Shown in pieces: positions 1-8,390 of a stretch of DNA of 64,000 nucleotides (position 1 is the first letter of the stretch; every line of letters starts with the position of its first letter). This DNA comes from Capnocytophaga sputigena (lineage in GTDB: Bacteria > Bacteroidota > Bacteroidia > Flavobacteriales > Flavobacteriaceae), in NCBI RefSeq assembly GCF_900446695.1, contig NZ_UAVP01000008.1, forward strand, positions 496,001-560,000. Direction: 5' to 3'. The position numbers were made by a program, and so were the translations under genes. The notes below the pieces were generated by a model. The model did not search any database, was not told where the DNA came from, and was given only the letters and a program-made list of their open reading frames with translations.

Positions 1-1
1 C

Positions 2-415
2 AAGGCTTTTGGACACATTTATATAAAAGAAGAAGACGGAAATTTGTATTGTATGTCATATAATATGGTTACCATTATAGATACTCAAACATTTGCCATA
101 AAAGAAGAATATAATTTTCGCGAGGAAGACCCCGAAGGAATGGGACAATATGAGTCTGTTTACACCCCTCTCCTTCAAGGTGATTATTTCACTTTTTTAG
201 GTTCTAAACATAAAGAATATGGAGGTATAGGTTGGATAGGTATTTTTGATTACAAGGCGAGAAAGTTAGTATGGGAATACGAACTTTTTCCTTTTGAAGA
301 AAGAAAAGCTACTCGCAATCGTTTAGTTGCCCCCCAACCCTTGTATATGAGTGGTAATAAATTGTATATCAAAGATATAAAAGATAACTTGTACATTTTT
401 GAAAGAGAGGAATAG
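2..415 (+). CDS. Hypothetical protein, 5'-truncated by window edge
   Basis: The reading frame is open from the first complete codon at base 2 and ends in TAG, so the start lies outside the window. About 137 residues are visible. The sequence is rich in aromatic and short beta-strand-like stretches (YCMSYNMVTIID, GWIGIFDYKARKLVWEYEL, LYIKDIKDNLYIFERE). This resembles the last blades of a PQQ-like or WD-type beta-propeller, in which a logged value is followed by a W/Y-rich strand. I do not recognise a named family. An internal ATG at 44 would give 123 residues, but the upstream frame reads as continuous protein. Nothing can be said about regulation. Confidence 0.6.
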   Translation, partial: KAFGHIYIKEEDGNLYCMSYNMVTIIDTQTFAIKEEYNFREEDPEGMGQYESVYTPLLQGDYFTFLGSKHKEYGGIGWIGIFDYKARKLVWEYELFPFEERKATRNRLVAPQPLYMSGNKLYIKDIKDNLYIFEREE

Positions 416-536
416 AATATTTACACCTAAATCACCGTCAAGTGAAAATTCATGTTTCACATACCATCACTCCTCTTCTCAATCCTATAAATTTCATCAC
501 CAAATTTTGGAAGCAGGAAAAATAGAAATTATTCCT

Positions 537-544
537 TATCTTTG
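537..544 (+). promoter_or_regulatory. Possible Bacteroidetes -7 box (TATCTTTG)
   Basis: TATCTTTG fits the Bacteroidetes -7 consensus TAnnTTTG and lies 74 bp before the ATG at 619. No convincing -33 TTTG is found at the usual spacing, so this is a weak call. Confidence 0.35.
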
Positions 545-618
545 TACGCTGAATAAAGTCCTAATTTTTATTTGATGGTCATTTGATAGAAATGTAAAAA
601 TATTAAAACTTATACTCT

Positions 619-1080
619 ATGAAATTAACACTCTTACTCGTTATTGCTTGTATTGCCAATACCTTTGCTCAACTCTCACCACAAGCCTTAGACTCCTTAC
701 AGCAAGTGAAGTACATCAAAGCAAAGTACGTATTGCACGCCAATCAAAACATTTCTTTAGCCCCAAGCAGACTCTATACGTTAAAAGGTGAAAAATATTA
801 TGGCGAATATGTAACCAAATATGACCACCGAGGCACAGCTCTTGAGTTTTACAGCGGAGGTTCAGAAGGTTATATCCCTCACAAACGCTATAATACCTAT
901 GGCAAAGACCTGCCTTTTGAAGCCGATATGTACGAATTCCATATCAAAATAGACAAAAAGCACGGCGCCATCATCGACAATGGGGAAACACATCGCAATT
1001 TCCACTTCATCAAAGGCGAAAAGAAAATAAAAGTCCCCACCAACTCCCAAGGTCGCTTTATCATTTATGAGTACTATTAA
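619..1080 (+). CDS. Secreted hypothetical protein, 153 aa
   Basis: The N-terminus (KLTLLLVIACIANTFAQ) is a typical signal peptide with a likely SPI cut after FAQ. It lacks the SPII cysteine, so the product is probably periplasmic or secreted. The mature part of about 135 residues is rich in Y, H, K and G, suggesting a small beta-rich domain, and has no cysteines. I do not recognise the family. The ATG is preceded by an A-rich leader and a weak -7 box. It is a single-gene unit: the next gene, ssb, has its own promoter after a gap of about 95 bp. It could be a fast-evolving lineage-specific exported protein. Confidence 0.6.
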   Translation: MKLTLLLVIACIANTFAQLSPQALDSLQQVKYIKAKYVLHANQNISLAPSRLYTLKGEKYYGEYVTKYDHRGTALEFYSGGSEGYIPHKRYNTYGKDLPFEADMYEFHIKIDKKHGAIIDNGETHRNFHFIKGEKKIKVPTNSQGRFIIYEYY

Positions 1081-1100
1081 TAGCAATTTTCATCTCCAAA

Positions 1101-1132
1101 TTTTGGTAAGTAGAAAAAAAGTTGTACTTTTG
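1101..1132 (+). promoter_or_regulatory. Promoter of ssb-gldE
   Basis: TTTTGG at 1101-1106 and TACTTTTG at 1125-1132 are spaced by 18 bp, matching the Bacteroidetes -33/-7 architecture. The ATG of ssb follows 43 bp later. Confidence 0.6.
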
Positions 1133-1175
1133 AAAAATATTTTGATTATCAACTCTATATTTATATATTTTATCA

Positions 1176-1598
1176 ATGAACGGAACTTTAAATAAAGTTA
1201 TTCTCATAGGTCGTATGGGAGATGTTGTAAAACTTACGTATTTTAGCGAAGGCAACTGCATCGGTCAGTTCCCCTTAGCCACTGATGATGAGTATACTAA
1301 CCGCGCTACGAACGAGCGTATGAGCAGTACCGAATGGCATACTATCATCGTGCGCAACAAGCTCGCTGAACTCGTAGAAAAATACACTCACAAAGGCGAC
1401 CTTATCTATGTGGAAGGGCGCATCAAAACGCGCAAATGGCAAACGGAAGACGGCGCAATGCGCTATATGACTGAAATCCACGCTACTGATGTAACTTTTC
1501 TACCAAACCCCAAACGCGATGGGCAACCCAAAACTGCCCCTAAAACGGCTGAACCTAAAGGATATGAACCTCCGGTAAGCACCCAGCCGCCTTTCTAA
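1176..1598 (+). CDS. ssb: Single-stranded DNA-binding protein
   Basis: This 140-residue protein starts with the usual SSB motif (NKVILIGRMGDVVKL) and carries a full OB fold through about residue 105, including the EWHTIIVRNKLAE and YVEGRIKTRKW segments. It binds and protects ssDNA during replication, recombination and repair. The tail is short and ends in PPF without the acidic DDD run of classical SSB tips, so recruitment of partner proteins through the tip may be weaker or different. It sits directly upstream of gldE with a 23-bp gap; an ssb-gldE pair is common in flavobacteria. A promoter is visible just upstream. Confidence 0.93.
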   Translation: MNGTLNKVILIGRMGDVVKLTYFSEGNCIGQFPLATDDEYTNRATNERMSSTEWHTIIVRNKLAELVEKYTHKGDLIYVEGRIKTRKWQTEDGAMRYMTEIHATDVTFLPNPKRDGQPKTAPKTAEPKGYEPPVSTQPPF

Positions 1599-1621
1599 AT
1601 GTATAACGAAATAATAATATT

Positions 1622-2947
1622 TTGGAAACAGAACCTTTGTCGGTACTCTCATTGATGCCTTTCTTAGCTATCGATGTGAGTATCGTTATTCAATTTGCAG
1701 TGTTTGTAGTACTATTGCTGTGCTCGGCTCTCATCTCAGGAGCTGAAGTAGCTCTCTTTTCACTCACTCCTGCCGAAGTGAATACCCTCCGTGAGGAGAA
1801 AATACCTTCTAGCAATATCATTGCCAAGCTCGTAGACAACCCCAAAAAGCTCTTGGCAACAGTGCTTATTGCCAACAACTTAGTAAATATCTCTATCGTA
1901 CTCCTCTTCGTAGATTTAGGCGACTTCCTCTTTGGCGGCATTACCACTCCTTGGGTGCGAACCGTACTCGATGTGGGGGTAGTAACCTTTGTTCTCTTGC
2001 TCTGCGGCGAAATTCTGCCTAAAATCTATGCCAATCGCAACAACATACAGTTTGCACAGCGGGTAGGCTATTTTATCTATGTACTCGATTCAGTTTTTAC
2101 CCCCATCAGCGTACCGATGAAAGCCTTTACAGTATGGATTCAGAAGCGTTTAGGCAAACAGAAAAGCAATATTTCAATAGGGCAACTCTCACAAGCCTTA
2201 GAACTTGCCTCGGAAGAAGATACCACCAATGAGGAAAAGAAAATATTGGAAAGCATCGTGTCGTTTGGCAATACCGAAACGCGCGAAGTAATGGTGCCCC
2301 GCGTAGATATCTTTGCCCTTAGCGAAGAACTTTCTTATCAGGAATTGCTCAACGAAATTGTAGCCATAGGCTATTCGCGCATTCCCGTATATCGCGAGAG
2401 TTTAGACAATATCACAGGGGTGATTTACATCAAAGACCTCTTGCCTCACTTAGATAAAACCGACTTCGATTGGAATAGTGTAAAACGCAACGCCTTTTTC
2501 GTGCCTGAAAACAAAAAACTCGACGATTTGCTCAGCGAGTTCCAAGAAAAGAAAATACACCTCGCCGTAGTGGTTGATGAGTATGGAGGCACTTGTGGCG
2601 TGATTACCTTAGAGGATATTATCGAAGAGATTGTAGGCAGTATCAACGATGAGTTTGACGACGATGATGTAACCTACTTCAAAGTAGATGATAACACCTT
2701 TATTTTTGAAGGAAAAACAGTGTTAAAGGATTTCTATCGCATCCTTGATTTCAACGATGAAGAAGAGGCTCTTTTTGACGAAAAACGCGGTGATGCCGAA
2801 ACACTTGCCGGCTTCCTTTTAGAGATAGCAGGTAATTTCCCTCAAAAAGGAATCCCTATTCTTTTCAACAACTACAAATTCATTGTAGAAGCCTTTGATA
2901 AAAAACGCATCAAGCAAGTAAAAATCATCAGAACCCCTAACCCCTAA
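1622..2947 (+). CDS. gldE: Gliding motility-associated CNNM/CorC-type membrane protein GldE
   Basis: The 441 residues have the CNNM order: several N-terminal membrane segments (about residues 20-45, 95-125 and 130-150), a CBS pair (about 215-340, with FGNTETREVMVPR and VVDEYGGTCGVITLEDI) and a C-terminal CorC/HlyC domain. Together with location behind ssb this matches GldE, a membrane protein of the flavobacterial gliding machinery. The start chosen is TTG at 1622, because METEPLS resembles the usual GldE N-terminus; the first ATG, at 1655, would remove it. GldD, normally next, is absent and a MerR-type gene follows. The stop codon lies inside a CCCCTAA/CCTGAAA heptamer repeat, so the last residues (TPNP) are repeat-encoded. 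A generic CNNM/CorC transporter is the alternative. Confidence 0.82.
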   Translation: METEPLSVLSLMPFLAIDVSIVIQFAVFVVLLLCSALISGAEVALFSLTPAEVNTLREEKIPSSNIIAKLVDNPKKLLATVLIANNLVNISIVLLFVDLGDFLFGGITTPWVRTVLDVGVVTFVLLLCGEILPKIYANRNNIQFAQRVGYFIYVLDSVFTPISVPMKAFTVWIQKRLGKQKSNISIGQLSQALELASEEDTTNEEKKILESIVSFGNTETREVMVPRVDIFALSEELSYQELLNEIVAIGYSRIPVYRESLDNITGVIYIKDLLPHLDKTDFDWNSVKRNAFFVPENKKLDDLLSEFQEKKIHLAVVVDEYGGTCGVITLEDIIEEIVGSINDEFDDDDVTYFKVDDNTFIFEGKTVLKDFYRILDFNDEEEALFDEKRGDAETLAGFLLEIAGNFPQKGIPILFNNYKFIVEAFDKKRIKQVKIIRTPNP

Positions 2948-2975
2948 AACCTGAAACCTAACCCCTGAAACCTAA
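2931..2975 (+). repeat. Heptamer repeat (CCCCTAA/CCTGAAA) between gldE and the MerR gene
   Basis: Tandem units of the CCCCTAA, CCTGAAA and CCTAACC type cover the gldE stop codon and run to within 1 bp of the next ATG. This family recurs at 19084, 20208, 21347, 21844, 38751 and 46543. Confidence 0.8.
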
Positions 2976-2976
2976 T

Positions 2977-3315
2977 ATGCCTAATATCAACTTACCCGAA
3001 AAACTCTATTACAGTATCAACGAAGTGGCGCAGGCATTTGGCGTAAATGCCTCGCTGATACGATTTTGGGAAAAAGAGTTTGAGATTATCAGTCCGCGTA
3101 AAACAACCTCAGGCAGTAGGAAATTCTCAGCAGACGACATTCAAAAACTCAAGCTGATTTATCACTTAGTAAAAGAGCGCGGCTTTACCCTTGAAGGAGC
3201 GCGCCAACGCCTAAAAGAAGAAAAACAAAAAACACTCGACAATTTCGCCCTTATAGAGAAATTAGAACATATCAAACAAACACTCATCAACATCAAAGAG
3301 AGTTTAGGAGAATAA
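2977..3315 (+). CDS. MerR-family transcriptional regulator, short form
   Basis: The 112 residues hold a MerR winged helix-turn-helix (YYSINEVAQAFGVNASLIRFWEKEF) and the wing/helix pair (SGSRKFSADDIQKLKLIYHLVKERGFTLEGARQRLKE). A short helix follows. There is no effector-binding domain and no cysteines, so it is unlikely to be a metal or redox sensor. This short form is widespread and conserved in Bacteroidetes, usually near gld genes or M23 peptidases, but its targets are unknown to me. The start is 1 bp after a heptamer repeat that fills the whole gap to gldE, so translation signals are confined to the repeat. A strong terminator follows. Confidence 0.85.
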   Translation: MPNINLPEKLYYSINEVAQAFGVNASLIRFWEKEFEIISPRKTTSGSRKFSADDIQKLKLIYHLVKERGFTLEGARQRLKEEKQKTLDNFALIEKLEHIKQTLINIKESLGE

Positions 3316-3347
3316 AAAACGGAGTCGCAGGATTGCGACTCCGTTTT
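3316..3347. terminator. Bidirectional rho-independent terminator
   Basis: A perfect 11-bp stem (ACGGAGTCGCA with its complement) around a GGAT loop, with A-run before and T-run after, separates the converging MerR gene and the lipoprotein operon. Confidence 0.9.
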
Positions 3348-3364
3348 CTTATTTAATGATTAAA

Positions 3365-4756
3365 TTATTCGAGTTCTTTAATTTCTTTGAATTTACTTTT
3401 CCAGTTTGCTTGCGCTTCATAGTCAGCCTTTTTCCCTTTAGGTACATAAAGTACTGCATTAGCATTGATGCCGTTAAAAGTATTAGTTTGTACTGCAGGA
3501 GGAGTTGTAGCTAGCACAGTTACTTTTGTCAATTTTTTGCAGTTCATAAACGCCATTTTGCCAATAGTAGTTAGGGTAGCAGGTAGGGTAGCTTCGCTAA
3601 GAGAAGATAGGGCAAAAGCAGCTTGTTCTATTTCTTGTATCTTAGTTCCCACAATAGAAACAAGAGTCTTAGATGATTGAAAAGCACTTTTTCCTATTTT
3701 AGTTACGTTGTTAAAATCAACAGAGGTAATACCATCATTGCTAGAAAAAGCACTTGCTCCTACACTTGTTCCTGTAGCAGGCATTTTGATAGCTCCTTTA
3801 GCAGTAGCTCCTGCTTTGAGGGTTACTACACCGTCATTACTTACTTCAAAAATATCATCTTTAGCTTTTACGGTTACAGTGATGGCTACTGTTTTGTTTT
3901 GGCTGTCTTTAAGGGTGATAGTAGCAGTACCTGCAGCTACTCCTTTGATAATTACATAGTGGTGCGTATCGTTTTTACCAGCAACTTTTTCAGTTTTTTC
4001 TTTTACCTCAGCAGTTGCAATATTATCAGCTGAAGAAGTAATGGTATAATCAGGGTTACCAGTGTTGATACGGATTTCAGTAGTTGCTTCAGTTTCTATT
4101 TCGGTAGTAGCTGTGGCAACTGTAAGCTCGGCAGCGGTAACAGTTACTTTGAAAGAAGTAGTTTGATTGTTTGTGTTATCTTTTATTGCTATTTGAGCAG
4201 TACCTACTTTGAGGGCTTTTACACGTAGGTTTTTACCGTCGGGGTTACCATTTACAATGCGGGTTTCCACAGTAACACTCACACTTCCCGCAGGAGTGAT
4301 AGTGAAAGAAAGATTCATATTGCCATTGTGTTCGGCATTGAGGATTCTGTTCACTTCTTCTTCTCCGTTTACAAGGGTGAGCTCTTGATTTTCTACCGAA
4401 AGTCTTTCGCTAGGGTCGATATTGCTTTCAACGGTTACAGCTATAGCAGCTTTTTGTCCTTTAGCATCGGATACTGTGAGAGTGGTTTGTCCTTCGGCTA
4501 TTGCTGTGATTTTCACGTTGTTTTGCTCGATTGCTGCTGTAGCAATGTTTTTATCGGCACTCTCTACTTTATAATCGCCATTGCCTGAAGTGATGCGCAC
4601 TATAGCGCTTTCAGTTAGTTTTACGGTTACTGCCGATTTCTCTAAAGTAAGTCGCTGAGGGGCTTGTTCGCCACCGTTGTTGTCATCTTTTTTACAAGCT
4701 GTAAAAAGAAGGGCTATCAAGGCAAGCCCTAAGGTTAAAAATCTGAGGTTTTTCAT
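3365..4756 (-). CDS. Surface lipoprotein with Ig-like domains and BspA-type leucine-rich repeats
   Basis: 463 residues. It has an SPII signal (LALIALLFTAC) followed by KKDDNNGG, an acidic stretch like the surface-export signals of Capnocytophaga lipoproteins. Three to four BIG2/pilus-N-like Ig modules fill about residues 35-300, each ending in an AGTATITL-like strand. BspA-type LRR_5 repeats follow (about 310-425, with VGASAFSSNDGITSVDF, IGKSAFQSS and IGKMAFMNCKKL). A closing cap includes LYVPKGKKADYEAQANWK. LRR_5 proteins commonly act as adhesins or ligand binders. It is the last gene of the iron-capture-like operon, 48 bp after the previous gene, and is not one of the seven core genes. Its role there is inference: ligand docking or an unrelated hitchhiker. 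Confidence 0.8.
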   Translation of the reverse strand: MKNLRFLTLGLALIALLFTACKKDDNNGGEQAPQRLTLEKSAVTVKLTESAIVRITSGNGDYKVESADKNIATAAIEQNNVKITAIAEGQTTLTVSDAKGQKAAIAVTVESNIDPSERLSVENQELTLVNGEEEVNRILNAEHNGNMNLSFTITPAGSVSVTVETRIVNGNPDGKNLRVKALKVGTAQIAIKDNTNNQTTSFKVTVTAAELTVATATTEIETEATTEIRINTGNPDYTITSSADNIATAEVKEKTEKVAGKNDTHHYVIIKGVAAGTATITLKDSQNKTVAITVTVKAKDDIFEVSNDGVVTLKAGATAKGAIKMPATGTSVGASAFSSNDGITSVDFNNVTKIGKSAFQSSKTLVSIVGTKIQEIEQAAFALSSLSEATLPATLTTIGKMAFMNCKKLTKVTVLATTPPAVQTNTFNGINANAVLYVPKGKKADYEAQANWKSKFKEIKELE

Positions 4757-4804
4757 AAAAAATATATATAAAATTAAAATTAGACTCTATGGGTTTGTTT
4801 TTTG

Positions 4805-5713
4805 TCAATTGTAATAGGGCACTACTATTTTTAGGGTTTTACCGCGCAAAACTACTTCTTGGGTAGCGGTACGCACTTCTTCTACATAAAATTTAAGGTT
4901 TTCACGAGTAGCTACCCCTCCTAACTTCTTGTATTCGATAAGCAAATTGATATAAGTGCCTGCTACTGGATGCTCAATAGGCGGAATTTTGTAATACCAA
5001 TTGTTAAGCGCATTGATATTAGCACGCCCCGAAAAGAAAGTGCCTGTGGTAGGGTCTTTAACAATACGCGCTGGGTTGATAGCTTGGCTAAGTGAGCGAC
5101 TAGTGTTCTGGTATACGCCCAACTGATTGAGAAAGCCTTTTTCATCTATACAACGCACTTTCACTTTCAGCTCTTTAGGGGCGAGTCCTGCCGAGGTAGC
5201 GGTGAGGGTGGCTACCCCTTCGGCTTTACCTCTTATCTCTACAATCCCACTACTGCCGTTCCAAGTAACTTTCATCACCTCATCGGGGTCGGTAGTGGTG
5301 AGGCTCACAATATCACCGCCTCCTAAGCGTATGGTTTTATTGATATCGGTAGGGGCAAGGGTTACTTCATCAGCTGAAAAACTGAGTTCGTTAGGGCGGA
5401 CGTTAATCTCCAAGCGCGCGGTTTGGTCGTGTGAATGAATGATTGCATAAGTAGTTCCTTGTTCTTGAAAACTCTTTATCTTCAGGGTATCCTGACTGAT
5501 AGAAGCACTTGCCAAACGACTGTTAGCAACATTCACTGTGTACTTGTGGTTGCCTCCTGAGAGCAATATATCGTGCTGACTCTGAGGGTAGAGTGTGAGC
5601 TGAGTGAGCGAACTGCTCTCGGTACCTATTTTGATAGGGTCGGTGGTATCTGTTTTATCTTCGCAGGCGCATAGCACTATGGCAAAGAGGCATAAGAGTA
5701 TATTTTTTGTCAT
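4805..5713 (-). CDS. Lipoprotein with two Ig-like domains
   Basis: 302 residues with an SPII signal (CLFAIVLCAC, then EDKTD). Two BIG2/BACON-like repeats occupy about residues 35-105 and 110-190; the first resembles the repeats of the next lipoprotein downstream (SASISQDTLKIKSFQEQGTTYAII against ATAAIEQNNVKITAIAEGQTTLTV). The C-terminal 105 residues (NALNNWYYKIP and onward) are a separate domain I do not recognise. The ATG overlaps the stop of the DUF4856 gene by 4 nt, so translation is coupled and it belongs to the operon. The function is unknown; surface binding or a structural spacer is plausible. Confidence 0.75.
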   Translation of the reverse strand: MTKNILLCLFAIVLCACEDKTDTTDPIKIGTESSSLTQLTLYPQSQHDILLSGGNHKYTVNVANSRLASASISQDTLKIKSFQEQGTTYAIIHSHDQTARLEINVRPNELSFSADEVTLAPTDINKTIRLGGGDIVSLTTTDPDEVMKVTWNGSSGIVEIRGKAEGVATLTATSAGLAPKELKVKVRCIDEKGFLNQLGVYQNTSRSLSQAINPARIVKDPTTGTFFSGRANINALNNWYYKIPPIEHPVAGTYINLLIEYKKLGGVATRENLKFYVEEVRTATQEVVLRGKTLKIVVPYYN

Positions 5714-6828
5714 AACTGGTAACGTTCAGCGATTTGTTGTGTGATATTTTTAAGTGACCCTACAATTTCGGCAGGGGCTAACAAGCGGGATTTATTCCAA
5801 AGTCCGGTACCTGCTATAAGTTGGTTTTGGAGGGCTTTTACTTCGTCGTAAGTAAAATAAAGACTGCCATCGGGTTTGCGAGTGAATTGCAATGTGTATA
5901 GGAATCCATAGCCTTGCGACAAGTATTTGAAAGCCTGCTTAGGCGATTCACTGTAATTGGCAAGGGTATTTGCCCCAGTAAGGGTGTGAATGGTGCGAAT
6001 AGCCATCACTTTGGAGAGTTCTTTGCGAATGATGCGCATTTGCTCATACAAGGCTTCATAGCGATAGCGCCCTAACTCTATGCGCCCTTGTACAAAAGCA
6101 TTGCGAATTTTGCGTTCGGCGCCTGCCAAAGCCGCTACTCCATCGGACTGGGTGAGCGATTGCAGATGCAGGAAATAGCCATAAGCCAAATCCCAATGAT
6201 GTTCGAGTTGGGTGTAGTTCTCTCCGGCGGGCAAGACTACGTTTTGGTGTTCGCGGCGCAGGGTAGCATCGGAGAAAAAACGCTCATCCAAGTGGTATAA
6301 GAGAATTTTATCTAAATAGAGAGCTCCGTTTATAGTGTATATAAACACTTGTGCAGGCGCAATACCTTTTTCGTCTACATACACGCGATCGGCATCGCCT
6401 ATTCTACGACCTGCATCACCAGAAACGCCTTGCTGGGCTTCGCGCAGCGGAATGTTTTTGGCTACGAGAAAGAGATTTTTCACATCTTCTCTCACTTGGG
6501 CAGTAGCAGCCAAAGGTGAGGAGGCTACTTCATCAGCGGGTTTTACGTAGGAAGTCCCCTCATTGTAGTAACGCAGAATTTCGTCGTAAGTAAAATTAGA
6601 AATAGCACCGTTGAGCAAACGCCTTTCAATAATCTCCAAAGGTTCGCGCAACAAGCTCACGCTGTGTTCATCAACGCTCGACTGCCCATTGCGGCTGAAA
6701 GTGTAGGGGATATCGGCTTGCGGACGCAAGATATTAGCAGTCTCCACAGTCTCGCCTTCGCCTTTTTGGCAAGCTATGGTAATCAACAGCAGTGAAAAAT
6801 ATGATAGTATATGTTTTGTTTTCATCAT
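5710..6828 (-). CDS. DUF4856-like lipoprotein of the iron-capture-type operon
   Basis: 372 residues with SPII signal LLLITIAC. The mature part is mostly helical and carries the LEHHWDLAYGYFLHL segment that I associate with DUF4856; this resembles the HWD/E-type helices of imelysin-like heme or iron-associated proteins. A second ATG one codon in could equally be the start. It follows the previous lipoprotein by 1 bp and overlaps the next gene by 4 nt. In the C. canimorsus system recalled from the literature all seven proteins, including lipoproteins like this one, were needed for growth on transferrin iron. A direct iron-binding role is inference. Confidence 0.72.
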   Translation of the reverse strand: MMKTKHILSYFSLLLITIACQKGEGETVETANILRPQADIPYTFSRNGQSSVDEHSVSLLREPLEIIERRLLNGAISNFTYDEILRYYNEGTSYVKPADEVASSPLAATAQVREDVKNLFLVAKNIPLREAQQGVSGDAGRRIGDADRVYVDEKGIAPAQVFIYTINGALYLDKILLYHLDERFFSDATLRREHQNVVLPAGENYTQLEHHWDLAYGYFLHLQSLTQSDGVAALAGAERKIRNAFVQGRIELGRYRYEALYEQMRIIRKELSKVMAIRTIHTLTGANTLANYSESPKQAFKYLSQGYGFLYTLQFTRKPDGSLYFTYDEVKALQNQLIAGTGLWNKSRLLAPAEIVGSLKNITQQIAERYQL

Positions 6829-6829
6829 C

Positions 6830-7372
6830 TTAAGGCAATACTATATATTCGCAATAAGGGGTTATATTATCGGTACCATCGGTGTTTTGGGCTGCAATGT
6901 ACTGCAAGGTGGGGATATTCACCACACCTTGGGTATCGACGGCAGTGAGCTGGGCACTCACGCGCGATTCTCTTTCTCCCCCTCCATACACACCGAGATA
7001 CAGCGGATAACCTGAAGGGAGGGTAAAGGTAAGCGTTTGTGCAGTAGTGGTGGCACTGAGTACCACGCGCTCTTTATTGGCATTTACATAACACACATAA
7101 TAGCGTGGGTCACGAACATTGCCTTCTCCTCGCTGACATTGATAAGTGAGGGTTACCATATACTCACGTGCTTCTTGGGGAGCATCAATACTTGGGTATA
7201 CAAAATGTTCTATATCACATTGTTTATGCACAAGGTCTTCGTAGTTAATGGTAGGTTTTTCAATTCCTTTGAAAGGAAATAGCTTTTGGTAATCCTCTGG
7301 AGTAGGATCTTCTTCTTTGCTATTGCAGGCTATGAGCAGCAAAAGCGCAATGATACTGTTTATATATTTCAT
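6830..7372 (-). CDS. Small lipoprotein of the iron-capture-type operon, unknown fold
   Basis: 180 residues from the ATG at 7372, chosen because it gives a clean lipoprotein signal (SIIALLLLIAC then NSKEED). A longer reading from 7414 would overlap the previous gene and put 14 extra residues before the signal. The mature part looks beta-rich with several cysteines (HKQCDIEHF, TYQCQRG, YYVCYV, TPYCEY). The start is 4 nt after the stop of the DUF4302 gene and the stop is 1 nt before the DUF4856 gene, so this is tight operon packing. I recognise no family. Its position fits one of the accessory lipoproteins of the Sus-like iron capture system. Confidence 0.7.
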   Translation of the reverse strand: MKYINSIIALLLLIACNSKEEDPTPEDYQKLFPFKGIEKPTINYEDLVHKQCDIEHFVYPSIDAPQEAREYMVTLTYQCQRGEGNVRDPRYYVCYVNANKERVVLSATTTAQTLTFTLPSGYPLYLGVYGGGERESRVSAQLTAVDTQGVVNIPTLQYIAAQNTDGTDNITPYCEYIVLP

Positions 7373-7376
7373 TTTA

Positions 7377-8357
7377 TCAATTTTCAAATATTTCAGCAGT
7401 GTAGCCAGTGGCAATTCCTTTGTTATCGCGATGATGGGCTACAAAGCGGTTGCCTTCTCTCACAAAGTTGTAGAATATAATCGACTTGTTGTAGCGCAAG
7501 CCTGCTCTAAAGGTGAGTCCGCTTTCAGTACCTACATAGCCTGAGCCTATAAACTGACTTTTATACCTACCTGTTGAGGGGTCTTCCTGCGGATTAGTGC
7601 GGTACTCAAATACGTAATACCTATTGGCAACAAATCCCTCTAAGAAAGGCGTGTTAAGCCCAAAATTATTGCCTTTTAGGTATACATCACTTTTGTAGTA
7701 GATTTTGCTACCCCGCTTGATAACTATTTGAGGGTTTTGCATCTGCTCGAAAAAGAGTCGGTTGTTATAGGCTTTTTGCAAGAACTGTTGTTTATCGTCG
7801 GCTGTTTTGAGTTTTTCAAACACAATGTACTCGCGGGCAGGGTCGGCATACGAGGCTGTTTTGAAGACCATATTCTGCAAGGTATCTTTGCCTACATACA
7901 GCCAATCGGCAGCGGCGCGAAAGCGGTTGTTTACTAATTGGTGAACGTAGTTGTAGGTAGTGAACGAGAGCTGTAACTGCGCCTCTTGGCTAAGGGTGTA
8001 TTCACTTGTTTTGACGGTTTGCAGCGTTTCGCTATGGGTGTCGGCTTGTATAGCTACTGTATTGTCTTTGTGAAAGGTCATCAAAAAATAGAAACCACCA
8101 AAACCTTGGTTTAAGAGTTTTTCTACATAGCGCGAATCACTTCTTTTTTCAGCTTTGGTAGGGTTAGCAAACAGCAATGAATCAGTACGGGGGAAGTAGA
8201 GCACTTTCCAGCCGTAGGGCGCTTCGGTGAGTTCTTTTTGCAAGGCAATGCGCTGCTGGAGCATTCGCTCTGAGGGCGATTGCTCAAAAACATTGTGGTC
8301 TTTTTGGCAAGATGCCAAAAGAAGCGCAATAAATGCTGTTGTTAAAAGATATTTCAT
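7377..8357 (-). CDS. DUF4302-like lipoprotein of the iron-capture-type operon
   Basis: 326 residues, SPII signal (ALLLASC, then QKDHN). The start of the mature domain has the DUF4302 pattern: a helix (RMLQQRIALQKELTEAPYGWKVLYFP) followed by a GGFYFLMTFHKDNTVAI strand pair. These proteins typically sit in SusC/SusD loci next to Peptidase_Mx1-like proteins, as here. No catalytic signature is visible. It is probably an outer-surface subunit of the SusCD complex. There is a 33-bp gap to the upstream gene and 4 nt to the next. Domain assignment rests on pattern memory, not a search. Confidence 0.75.
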   Translation of the reverse strand: MKYLLTTAFIALLLASCQKDHNVFEQSPSERMLQQRIALQKELTEAPYGWKVLYFPRTDSLLFANPTKAEKRSDSRYVEKLLNQGFGGFYFLMTFHKDNTVAIQADTHSETLQTVKTSEYTLSQEAQLQLSFTTYNYVHQLVNNRFRAAADWLYVGKDTLQNMVFKTASYADPAREYIVFEKLKTADDKQQFLQKAYNNRLFFEQMQNPQIVIKRGSKIYYKSDVYLKGNNFGLNTPFLEGFVANRYYVFEYRTNPQEDPSTGRYKSQFIGSGYVGTESGLTFRAGLRYNKSIIFYNFVREGNRFVAHHRDNKGIATGYTAEIFEN

Positions 8358-8390
8358 ATATGATTCATTTATTTTATAGACTCTTCACTT

